6,212 nucleotides of DNA, taken from assembly GCA_913054565.1 (NCBI GenBank), contig CAJXHW010000111.1, positions 1 through 6,212 of the forward strand, in the 5' to 3' direction. Made by a program: the position numbers and the translations under genes. This DNA is from an uncultured Kordia sp. Lineage in GTDB: Bacteria > Bacteroidota > Bacteroidia > Flavobacteriales > Flavobacteriaceae. A model generated the notes under the pieces. The model was given only the letters and a program-made list of their open reading frames with translations, searched no databases and was not told the origin of the DNA. Positions 1 to 6,212 of the stretch are shown one piece after another; positions within the stretch are counted from its first letter, which is position 1, and each line of letters opens with the position of its first letter.

Positions 1-690
1 CATTTTTCCTTCCGAGATACGTTTAATGCCTGAATCAAAAGTAGCGGCTACCACCTGTTTATTTACTTTTATAAATGAAGTATAATCGGAATCATCTATT
101 AATTCTGCCTTAGTTGGATTGTCAAGTTTATTTAAGTTCCAAACTCCTTTTTTTGTAGCTATTAGATAATTGTCGTATTCTTTAATAATATATGTTACTG
201 GGTTTACATCAATTTTAATAATAGACTTTATAGGCGTCAACGAATCGTTTTCAAATTTATAAATCCCTTTGTCTGTTGCTAAAAATATTTTAGTGCCTAG
301 ATGAACAATTTTATTTACCTTGGGGCTATTGTAATTTGAAAACTTTCCTTTAGCATAGATTGATAGACCAGAATGTGTTCCAATAAACAAACTGTCGTTT
401 TTAAAGAGTAAAGAGGTCAGAAAATTAGATTTTAATCCTTTTTTTTCATTAAAGACAGTAAACTCATCTCCATCAAAACGAGCCAATCCACCCCCTTGTG
501 TAGCTAACCATAAATACCCAATAGAGTCTTGAACAATATCATACACTTGGGATTGTGGCAAACCATCTTTTGTCGTGAAGTTTTGTAATTGACTATTTTG
601 TGAAAACGCAGAAAAACTAAGTGTAAGTAATAGAATAAATAAAGATTCCTGCCTCCGCAGGAATGCCAATATGTTACTAATTATATTCAC
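1..690 (-). CDS. Two-component-regulator propeller sensor protein, N-terminal part (3' end off window)
   Basis: An open minus-strand frame of 230 codons runs off the left edge with no stop. After a signal peptide (hydrophobic core about residues 17-29, LFILLLTLSFSAF, likely cleaved near AFS-Q31) comes FTTKDGLPQSQVYDIVQDS and then GYLWLATQGGGLARFDG at about 58-74. This is the Reg_prop repeat signature of N-terminal sensor propellers. Later blades are weaker, for example LFIGTHSGLSIY (101-112), IFLATDKGIYKF (135-146) and YLIATKKGVWNL (175-186). In this family the propeller is periplasmic and is usually followed by a membrane segment and a histidine kinase or DNA-binding output domain, but here that part lies outside the window. 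The start is inferred: GTG at 688-690 follows an in-frame TAA, and TTG at 667-669 is an alternative. No in-frame ATG precedes the signal peptide core. The propeller call is firm; the output domain is unknown. Confidence 0.85.
   Translation of the reverse strand, partial: MNIISNILAFLRRQESLFILLLTLSFSAFSQNSQLQNFTTKDGLPQSQVYDIVQDSIGYLWLATQGGGLARFDGDEFTVFNEKKGLKSNFLTSLLFKNDSLFIGTHSGLSIYAKGKFSNYNSPKVNKIVHLGTKIFLATDKGIYKFENDSLTPIKSIIKIDVNPVTYIIKEYDNYLIATKKGVWNLNKLDNPTKAELIDDSDYTSFIKVNKQVVAATFDSGIKRISEGKM
645..664. repeat. Palindromic repeat, 8-bp arms with 4-base loop
   Basis: ATTCCTGC (645-652) and GCAGGAAT (657-664) are perfect inverted copies around the loop CTCC. The element is much richer in G+C than its surroundings. 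Its look (CCTGC, short spacer, GCAGG) matches short palindromic repeats that I recall being dispersed in many copies in Bacteroidota genomes. Only one copy is present here, so copy number cannot be judged. It lies inside the coding frame of the propeller gene and is translated as about FLRRQES, supplying the positively charged n-region of the signal peptide. There is no T-tract, and it sits at the start of a gene, so a terminator role is unlikely. Confidence 0.7.
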
Positions 691-740
691 AGATAGTATT
701 ATAATAATTTAATTCTAGATATTTAATTACGTTTGATAAA

Positions 741-774
741 CAAACTTACATAAAAAGTAACTGCTCATTACAAA
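741..774 (-). promoter_or_regulatory. Candidate Bacteroidota-type promoter of the propeller gene
   Basis: On the minus strand TAAGTTTG (748 to 741) matches the Bacteroidota -7 consensus TAnnTTTG exactly. A TTTG at 774 to 771 lies 22 bases upstream, within the broad spacing reported for flavobacterial -33 elements. Transcription would start near 734-736, giving a leader of about 45 bases before the GTG at 690. The -33 TTTG lies in the loop of the upstream gene's terminator. The match is by eye and the motif is short in an A+T-rich background, so confidence is moderate. Confidence 0.5.
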
Positions 775-783
775 CAGTTACTT
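752..783 (-). terminator. Factor-independent terminator of the lipoprotein gene
   Basis: Read on the minus strand, AAGTAACTG (783 to 775) and CAGTTACTT (763 to 755) form a perfect 9-bp stem. The 11-base loop may be extended inward by a G-T and an A-T pair. The minus-strand T run (756 to 752) begins with the last two bases of the stem. The hairpin starts about 29 bases after the stop of the lipoprotein gene. On the plus strand no T run follows the stem, so it should act only on leftward transcription. Confidence 0.8.
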
Positions 784-812
784 CTTCAACCAAAACAAAT
801 AGCATTCCAAAC

Positions 813-1892
813 TTAATTCATAGCATACAAGCGTAAGTTTTCTGTATCAGGTTCTATATGCTGTAAATCTCCATAAGGCTTGATGAGAGGCTTCAATACA
901 CATAAAACAGTTACTTTTCCTTTAATTGTCAGTTTATTACCTTTTACATTAGACCTCCATCTAAATTTCTCCAAAGGAATGTCATACTTATCTATAATAC
1001 TTGATATTACTTCGTTTTGTTCAATCCAATCCATAATAGCTTCTGGCGATTTAAATGTTGGCATTTCATCATCAGAATTGGTATAATCAAACTCCCATTT
1101 TACAGGTATACTAAAACGATATGTATAAGCATCACCTACGTATCTCTCTTTTTTATTATTAAGAGCATCATACCAATCAATTTCTTTTTCCTCTGAGTAT
1201 TTTCTTGCGATTTCTTTCGACAAGTCTAGTTTTCCTGGTGAATGAGCATAAGGGTAGAACACATAGTAAGGTTTAGCTAAATAGTGTTCTGAAAATTCGC
1301 CTCCGAAAACATCATAATAAGGAGAAGCAACAACACTAGGTACTTCATCAGCTACAAAAGCATCTCTTAATGTTTTCATTAAATCGGTATTGTCTCCTAA
1401 GCCTCTTGAATGAAAAATAATTTTTGTTTGACTATGAATTCCTTCTTTAAGAATAGGTAATGTTCCTTGTGTAATAGCTTTTCGTAAAGATTCTGTAGAA
1501 ACTCTTTCTCCATTAATTAATGTCTCCATCTCTAATCCAGTCCATGGGTTGTGATCTGAAACAATATGAATCTCACCATAGGTGTTACCGTCATAATTCT
1601 TATTCAACCAAGTGATTACTTCTTGTAATGAGAAGGCATTATCTACTACTTCAAATTGCTTATTGATGAAATAATCCCTAGCACTTTTATACAATTTTTT
1701 AGTATCGGTGTCTATGCCTGTAATAAAAACTAAGGGTTGTCTAAATGTGATGTTTTCTACTATTTCTGTTGCTATTTTTTTTGCGATAACTTCTGTTTTT
1801 TTTACAGGCTTTTTTTTATCACAGCTTGCAAATAGACCAACAACAAGGAGTAATCCCATTACTACACTTGTTTTTACGATTCCTGTTCTCAT
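813..1892 (-). CDS. Predicted lipoprotein of unknown function
   Basis: This gene encodes 359 residues with a lipoprotein signal: basic n-region (R2, K7), hydrophobic core about 9-22 and lipobox FASC with C24, followed by DKKKPVKK, so it should be lipid-anchored in the envelope. The mature domain opens with a beta strand, PLVFITGID (53-61). It then has GEIHIVSDHNPW (106-117) and TKIIFHSRGLGDN (156-168), followed by VPSVVASPYYDVFGG (184-198). The order 'hydrophobic strand with His, then a strand ending in a GLG-type turn, then VVAS' recalls caspase-fold domains of the CHAT/DUF4347 kind. The usual Cys position would be R163, so it may be inactive. That fold idea is inference only. The start ATG follows an A-rich tract typical of this phylum. 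No promoter lies directly upstream, so it is probably read from the promoter near 2130. A strong terminator follows. I do not recognise a named family. Confidence 0.85.
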   Translation of the reverse strand: MRTGIVKTSVVMGLLLVVGLFASCDKKKPVKKTEVIAKKIATEIVENITFRQPLVFITGIDTDTKKLYKSARDYFINKQFEVVDNAFSLQEVITWLNKNYDGNTYGEIHIVSDHNPWTGLEMETLINGERVSTESLRKAITQGTLPILKEGIHSQTKIIFHSRGLGDNTDLMKTLRDAFVADEVPSVVASPYYDVFGGEFSEHYLAKPYYVFYPYAHSPGKLDLSKEIARKYSEEKEIDWYDALNNKKERYVGDAYTYRFSIPVKWEFDYTNSDDEMPTFKSPEAIMDWIEQNEVISSIIDKYDIPLEKFRWRSNVKGNKLTIKGKVTVLCVLKPLIKPYGDLQHIEPDTENLRLYAMN

Positions 1893-1936
1893 ACTTTTTA
1901 ATTTTTAATGATTAATACTCTTTGATGTTTGTGTGA

Positions 1937-2122
1937 TTATTGAATAATTAGAATTTTAAGCAGCTCCTCAAATAATGTGATTCGTTTGGAATCTAATTTC
2001 CAAAAATCGTCTTGTTCTTTTTCATTTAAGACAACCTTCCCGTTTTCGTTGATGATACTCTTTAGGTGTTTAATTTTTGAAGTGCTGCTAAAATCCATAA
2101 TGACTACATTTTTATTACTCAC
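1937..2122 (-). CDS. Small hypothetical protein (uncertain; possible gene remnant)
   Basis: This is an open frame of 61 codons starting with GTG at 2120-2122. An internal ATG at 2096-2098 would give 53 residues and fits better if the TAnnTTTG element at 2127-2134 is real, because transcription would then begin at about the GTG. The product is charged and appears helical, with no signal peptide or membrane segment. Codon choice looks gene-like (AAA, GAA, GAT, TTA). The stretch LKSII...VVLNEKEQDDFWKL weakly recalls the N-terminal helix of Crp/Fnr-type regulators in this phylum, which would make it a truncated remnant, but the resemblance is too short to rely on. It ends 44 bases before the lipoprotein start and may simply be part of that gene's leader. 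I do not recognise a family. Confidence 0.4.
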   Translation of the reverse strand: MSNKNVVIMDFSSTSKIKHLKSIINENGKVVLNEKEQDDFWKLDSKRITLFEELLKILIIQ

Positions 2123-2126
2123 ACTT

Positions 2127-2134
2127 CAAATGTA
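2127..2134 (-). promoter_or_regulatory. Candidate -7 element (TACATTTG) for the small frame and lipoprotein gene
   Basis: On the minus strand TACATTTG (2134 to 2127) is an exact match to the Bacteroidota TAnnTTTG element. Transcription would start near 2120-2122. No TTTG is found at the expected -33 position (about 2153-2160), which is what an activator-dependent promoter would look like. A perfect direct repeat lies 31 bases further upstream. It is the only good promoter match between the membrane-protein gene and the lipoprotein gene. Confidence 0.45.
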
Positions 2135-2165
2135 GACAGGAAAGTAAGGTTAATATAGTAGGATT

Positions 2166-2200
2166 TAGAATTCGTAGAATATGAAATAGAATTCGTAGAA
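2166..2200. repeat. Two perfect 14-base direct repeats with 21-base period (possible activator site)
   Basis: TAGAATTCGTAGAA occurs at 2166-2179 and again at 2187-2200, separated by 7 bases. The 21-base period is two helical turns, so both copies face the same side of the DNA. The near copy ends 31 bases before the -7 element on the minus strand, about -44 from the inferred start. This is the geometry of a response-regulator dimer site next to a promoter. LytTR-type regulators are known to bind direct repeats with about this period, but the bases match their consensus only partly. No regulator can be named from the window. Confidence 0.6.
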
Positions 2201-2203
2201 AAG

Positions 2204-3313
2204 TTATTCTTTTGGTTGATTGTACTCGTGTAATTTGATCAAATTTTCCTGCTCAGGATTTTCAGAAAATGAACGTAAATAAGCATCGATATATTGAATA
2301 GACCGCTCCTCAGGATGAAAGAGAACTTTATTATCTTTCTGCGCCCACTCATTAATTTGGATGTAAGTTTCGCCTTCATGTGTACGATAAAACTTTTGTA
2401 TATGATCTGGAAGTTTTTCTCTTAAATCATTTCCAATAATTACATTGTAATAGTTTAAATCTGCTGTAAAAAAATGAAATGAAAGTAATTTATCATATAC
2501 TCCAAAAAGATTATTACTAAGAGGTAATACAATTACCATAAATAGCATTGTTACTCTTTGTTTATCGAATTGAGAGAAGAAAAATTCAAAAGGGCTAAAG
2601 GTTTTTAACCCCCAAAACAAAATAACAACACTTATCATGTTTTGAATATTCCAAGGAACTACATTATACCCATATCCTAAATAAAATAGGAGGAATGTGA
2701 TGATAGCATGCATTCCTAATATAAAGCCAATTGCAAACTTTCTAGTTTTATTAAAAAGCAGTAGAATTCCCATAGAGGCTTCCATCCAAGGAACTGCATA
2801 GGTAAATGTGTTTAAGAACCATTGAGGTAGAAAACTAAAGTGTTTGTTTAAGGCACTGAGCCATTGTATATAAAAGGCATCGTTTAATTTTTGAATACCA
2901 CTCCAAAAATACGTAGCAAAAAAGATGAGAATTATAGTATATAAAATTTTTTTAGCTTCAGTTTTCTTGGGGAAAATAACAACTGCTAAAATTGTTAAAG
3001 CAGATTGATAAAAATAGGGTTGCAATCTATTTTGATCTACAAATGCCAAATAAATGTAGAGTAGGATTACTAACCAGCCTATCCAGCGTTTATTGAGAAA
3101 TATATAAACAACCTGTGATCCAAAAAATAACCACCAAAAAAGAGTGTCAAAAAAGCCCATAGGAATTGGAATCCAATCAAATAGTGGTAAGACTGGAAAT
3201 ACCTTATTTGTGATCCAAAGTTTAGGAGCATACATCATCAATAGCAACGTTGATAAAAGAGCAATGATTCTCACCCAATTTATTTTTTGTCGATCTGTGA
3301 ATTGTAACACCAT
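2204..3313 (-). CDS. Polytopic membrane protein, HTTM / carboxylase-like family (uncharacterised)
   Basis: This gene encodes 369 residues with roughly eight or nine hydrophobic segments, at about 12-30, 55-73, 76-92, 102-115, 122-140, 166-187, 192-212, 222-236 and 253-265. A soluble C-terminal region of about 100 residues follows. Characteristic patches are FVDQNRLQPYFYQ (91-103) and ATYFWSGIQKLNDAFY (133-148). The latter resembles the 'YfxsGixKl' core of HTTM and related DoxX/MauE-like membrane proteins. The tail, with LSFHFFTADLNYYNVII (277-293) and later FHPEERSIQYIDAYL (332-346), resembles the C-terminal domain of the same uncharacterised group. The Lys and His residues needed for true vitamin K-dependent carboxylation cannot be confirmed, so no activity is claimed. 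The ATG lies 4 bases after the uvrA stop, which implies co-transcription and probably translational coupling. No terminator is visible after its stop. Confidence 0.8.
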   Translation of the reverse strand: MVLQFTDRQKINWVRIIALLSTLLLMMYAPKLWITNKVFPVLPLFDWIPIPMGFFDTLFWWLFFGSQVVYIFLNKRWIGWLVILLYIYLAFVDQNRLQPYFYQSALTILAVVIFPKKTEAKKILYTIILIFFATYFWSGIQKLNDAFYIQWLSALNKHFSFLPQWFLNTFTYAVPWMEASMGILLLFNKTRKFAIGFILGMHAIITFLLFYLGYGYNVVPWNIQNMISVVILFWGLKTFSPFEFFFSQFDKQRVTMLFMVIVLPLSNNLFGVYDKLLSFHFFTADLNYYNVIIGNDLREKLPDHIQKFYRTHEGETYIQINEWAQKDNKVLFHPEERSIQYIDAYLRSFSENPEQENLIKLHEYNQPKE

Positions 3314-3317
3314 GAAT

Positions 3318-6110
3318 CTAAGATATCAACTTTTCTTTTAAATATTTAGAAGTATAAGACCTTTTGTCTTTAATTAAATCCTCAGGAGTTCCTTCAAAAA
3401 TTAATTCACCACCTTTTTTCCCGCCTTCTAACCCAAGATCAATAATATAATCGGCACATTTAATCAATTCTATATTATGTTCAATGACAATAATAGAATG
3501 TCCTTTTTCAATCAATGCATTAAAAGATGCTAGTAGTTTTTTAATATCATGAAAGTGTAATCCAGTTGTAGGTTCATCAAAAATAAATAGCGCTTTGTCT
3601 TTCGTATTTCCTTTTATTAAGAAAGATGCTAGTTTAATCCGTTGAGCTTCACCTCCTGATAGTGTAGAAGATGATTGTCCCAGTTGTACATAACCTAAGC
3701 CTACATCTTGAAGTGGTTTTAATTTACCTGCAATTTTTGTTTGATTGTTTTCTGAGAAAAAAGCAACGGCATCATCAATTGTGAGCTTTAAAATGTCATC
3801 GATGTTCTTTCCTTCAAAATTAACCTCTAAAACTTCTTTTTTAAAGCGTTTACCATTGCAGGTATCACATTGTAAATGTACATCAGCCATAAATTGCATT
3901 TCAATGGTAACAACACCATCTCCTTTACATACTTCACACCTTCCACCTTCTACATTAAAAGAGAAATGCTTGGGTTTGTAGTTTCTTATTTTAGATATTT
4001 TCTGAGATGATAATAGGGCTCTAATATCATCATAAGCTTTAATATAGGTGACAGGGTTTGAGCGTGATGAACGCCCTATAGGATTCTGATCTATAAACTC
4101 AACATGTTTTAATTGCTCAAAACTTCCAAAGACATCCGTATGTTGTCCCATTTTTTCTCCATATCCAACTAATTTTTTTTGCATGCTAGGATATAGAATC
4201 TTTTTTACTAAAGTGCTTTTTCCACTGCCCGACACCCCAGTAATTACAGTAAGACTGTTTAAAGGGAAGTTCACATCAATATTCTGAAGATTGTTTTCTC
4301 TTGCTCCAGTAATATGGATATGATTTTTGGAATTTCTTCTGGTTTTTGGAACTTCAATTTTTAATTCTTCATTTAGATACTTTGCGGTTAAAGAATCGGA
4401 TTTTAAAAGTTCATTATAAGTACCTTCAGCGACAACATTACCTCCAAAAGTACCTGCTTCCGGACCAATATCTATAATGTAATCTGCAGCTTTCATAATA
4501 TCTTCATCATGCTCAACCACCACTACTGTATTTCCTAAATCGCGTAAGTCTTGTAAAACACCTATCAAGCGTTCTGTATCTTTAGGATGCAAGCCAATAC
4601 TCGGTTCATCTAAAATATACATAGAGCCAACTAAACTACTTCCTAAAGAAGTTGCTAGATTGATACGCTGACTTTCCCCCCCTGACAGTGTATTGGAAGT
4701 TCTGTTTAATGTTAGATAATTTAACCCAACATTTTGTAAGAATTGTAAGCGATTGTTGATTTCTGCCAGTAATCGTTTTCCAATTTTCTGATCGTATTCA
4801 TTCAATTGAATTTGCCCAAAGAAATTTGATAGTTCATCCAAAGGTAAAGTGACTAGGTCAGAAATAGTTTTTTTATCGATCAATACATAGTCAGCTTCTT
4901 TTCGTAATCGTTTCCCTTGGCATTCAGTACACTTAGTTTTTCCACGATACCTAGACAACATCACTCGATTCTGAATCTTGTAACTCTTCTCTTCTAAGGC
5001 ATTAAAAAAAACATCAATTCCTTTAAAATCATTATTTCCAGTCCAAACTAGTTCTTTTTGGTCTAGTGTTAACTCAAACCAAGGCTTGTGAATAGGAATG
5101 TCGTATTTATAAGCGTGTGTAATTAGGTCTTCTTTGTAATGTTTATAAGAATCAGATCTATAAGGAAAAATAGCGTCATCATAAATGGATAAGCCAGTAT
5201 TAGGAATGACTAAATCTTTATCAATTCCAATAATATTTCCATAGCCCTCACATTTCGGACAAGCACCGTAAGGGTTGTTAAAACTAAAAAAATGTGTATT
5301 GGGTTCGTAAAAAGTCATTCCATCTAATTCAAACTTATTGTTGAACTCGGTAATGTTATTATCTACTAAACTTTCTATTAAACAAACACCACTTCCTTCA
5401 AAGAAAGCTGTTTGTATAGAATCTCCTAATCGATTATAAAAATCTTCGTTATCTTGTATGACAACTCGATCTACAACCAATTTTAAATCATCATAATTAG
5501 ATTCAGATACAGGAAAATCATCTAAACGATATACTTGTCCATTGTACTTTAATCTTGCATACCCTTGTTGGGATAAAACCTTTATAACAGTTGTAATGTC
5601 TCTTTTTTCATTAATTACTATTGGACAGAGTAATAGTAATTTTGTATTCTCTTCAAATTCTTTTACAAAATTGAGAACATCACTAACAGTATGTTTCTTT
5701 ACTAAATTTCCAGAAATTGGAGAATAGGTCTTTCCAATTCTAGCATATAATAATTTAATATAGTCATATATTTCAGTAGATGTTCCAACTGTAGAACGTG
5801 GATTGGTAGAATTCACCTTTTGTTCAATAGCAATAGCAGGAGCAATTCCTTTTATATAGTCTACTTTGGGTTTATGTAATTTTCCTAAAAATTGACGAGC
5901 ATAAGAAGATAAACTTTCTACATAACGTCGTTGTCCTTCTGCATACAAAGTATCGAAGGCTAAAGACGATTTTCCTGAGCCAGAAAGTCCAGTAATAACG
6001 ACTAATTTATTTCTTGGAATAACAACATCAATATTTTTTAAATTGTGGAGTTTTGCTCCTTTAATGATGATGTTTTCTTTGGGGTTTACAGCTGTAATAT
6101 CTAAACTCAT
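3318..6110 (-). CDS. uvrA: UvrABC excision repair system subunit A (UvrA)
   Basis: UvrA is the damage-sensing ABC-type ATPase of nucleotide excision repair. A dimer loads UvrB onto distorted DNA, and UvrC then cuts. The 930-residue length is normal for the family. Both nucleotide-binding modules are intact: Walker A GLSGSGKSS (41-49) and GVSGSGKST (625-633), signatures LSGGESQRI (475-483) and LSGGEAQRI (817-825), and Walker B ILDEP (499-503) and IFDEP (843-847). The UvrB-binding region follows the first Walker A at roughly 130-250. The C-terminal zinc finger is complete (C725/C728 and C748/C751). In the first half only single CxxC pairs are seen (C284/C287 and C394/C397), and the N-terminal CxxC of the E. 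coli-type first finger is replaced by LDGMTFYEP. The ATG at 6108-6110 gives the expected short N-terminus before NIIIKGAKLHNLKNI. No LexA-like box or clear promoter was found in the 102 bases upstream. Confidence 0.98.
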   Translation of the reverse strand: MSLDITAVNPKENIIIKGAKLHNLKNIDVVIPRNKLVVITGLSGSGKSSLAFDTLYAEGQRRYVESLSSYARQFLGKLHKPKVDYIKGIAPAIAIEQKVNSTNPRSTVGTSTEIYDYIKLLYARIGKTYSPISGNLVKKHTVSDVLNFVKEFEENTKLLLLCPIVINEKRDITTVIKVLSQQGYARLKYNGQVYRLDDFPVSESNYDDLKLVVDRVVIQDNEDFYNRLGDSIQTAFFEGSGVCLIESLVDNNITEFNNKFELDGMTFYEPNTHFFSFNNPYGACPKCEGYGNIIGIDKDLVIPNTGLSIYDDAIFPYRSDSYKHYKEDLITHAYKYDIPIHKPWFELTLDQKELVWTGNNDFKGIDVFFNALEEKSYKIQNRVMLSRYRGKTKCTECQGKRLRKEADYVLIDKKTISDLVTLPLDELSNFFGQIQLNEYDQKIGKRLLAEINNRLQFLQNVGLNYLTLNRTSNTLSGGESQRINLATSLGSSLVGSMYILDEPSIGLHPKDTERLIGVLQDLRDLGNTVVVVEHDEDIMKAADYIIDIGPEAGTFGGNVVAEGTYNELLKSDSLTAKYLNEELKIEVPKTRRNSKNHIHITGARENNLQNIDVNFPLNSLTVITGVSGSGKSTLVKKILYPSMQKKLVGYGEKMGQHTDVFGSFEQLKHVEFIDQNPIGRSSRSNPVTYIKAYDDIRALLSSQKISKIRNYKPKHFSFNVEGGRCEVCKGDGVVTIEMQFMADVHLQCDTCNGKRFKKEVLEVNFEGKNIDDILKLTIDDAVAFFSENNQTKIAGKLKPLQDVGLGYVQLGQSSSTLSGGEAQRIKLASFLIKGNTKDKALFIFDEPTTGLHFHDIKKLLASFNALIEKGHSIIVIEHNIELIKCADYIIDLGLEGGKKGGELIFEGTPEDLIKDKRSYTSKYLKEKLIS

Positions 6111-6212
6111 GTGCTTTCAAAACAAGCTCTAAAAATAATCATTTTTTCATCTTTAAATAAATGAATTGGACTATATTTTGTTAAAAATTTGTCTTTCAAA
6201 GAAATATTTTAC

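Noticed and set aside
731..745. Inverted repeat GTTTG / CAAAC with 5-base loop
   Set aside because: The stem is only 5 bp in an A+T-rich region and overlaps the -7 element; it could be an operator but nothing else supports it.
880..1086. Plus-strand frames inside the lipoprotein gene (880-1086 and 1708-1908)
   Set aside because: They lie antisense within a well-supported gene, have no recognisable domain and show shadow-like composition.
1979..1993. Inverted repeat GATTC / GAATC inside the small frame
   Set aside because: A 5-bp stem with no T run is expected by chance; it is not a terminator or a clear operator.
2123..2203. Terminator after the membrane-protein gene
   Set aside because: I looked for a stem followed by a T run on the minus strand and found only 4-bp hairpins within the direct repeats.
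3144..3341. Plus-strand frames opposite the membrane-protein and uvrA genes (3144-3341, 3745-3981, 5542-5727)
   Set aside because: They are antisense to certain coding sequence and carry no start-region signals or family likeness.
6111..6212. Promoter or another gene upstream of uvrA
   Set aside because: All minus-strand frames close quickly, no exact TAnnTTTG element is present, and the TTTG motifs seen lack a properly spaced partner.
1..6212. CRISPR array, tRNA or rRNA genes, insertion sequence or phage genes
   Set aside because: No regularly spaced repeat series, no cloverleaf-type sequence, no transposase or integrase motifs and no terminal inverted repeats were seen.

Overview
The window looks like a chromosomal segment from a member of the Bacteroidota, most likely class Flavobacteriia. 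The reasons are low G+C, A-rich tracts instead of clear Shine-Dalgarno sites before starts, two matches to the Bacteroidota -7 promoter element TAnnTTTG, a signal peptide ending in AFSQ, and a UvrA whose sequence style is flavobacterial. Every gene I can support is on the minus strand, so the biological order runs right to left. The plus-strand open frames are shadows of minus-strand genes.

Right part (3318-6110): a complete uvrA, encoding the damage-recognition ATPase of nucleotide excision repair. Four bases after its stop comes a polytopic membrane protein (2204-3313) of an uncharacterised family related in style to HTTM / vitamin K-dependent carboxylase-like proteins. The spacing implies one transcript. 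The 102 bases upstream of uvrA (6111-6212) hold no gene or clear promoter that I can support.

Middle (1893-2203): 311 bases that hold at most one small gene (1937-2122, uncertain). Upstream of it is a perfect 14-base direct repeat with a 21-base period (2166-2200), followed by a good TAnnTTTG element (2127-2134). This looks like an activator-controlled promoter for the small frame and the lipoprotein gene after it. No terminator is visible after the membrane-protein gene.

Left part: a predicted lipoprotein of unknown function (813-1892), followed by a factor-independent terminator (752-783). The loop of that hairpin also carries a candidate -33 element for the next gene. That gene (1-690, running off the left edge) encodes the N-terminal part of a secreted or periplasmic beta-propeller sensor of the two-component-regulator propeller type. 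A palindromic dispersed-type repeat (645-664) is translated within its signal peptide.

Most of this is ordinary housekeeping and accessory sequence. I did not find a convincing new multi-gene system. The points most worth a second look are the 21-base-period repeat and promoter, the palindrome within the signal peptide, and the unexplained lipoprotein and membrane-protein families.
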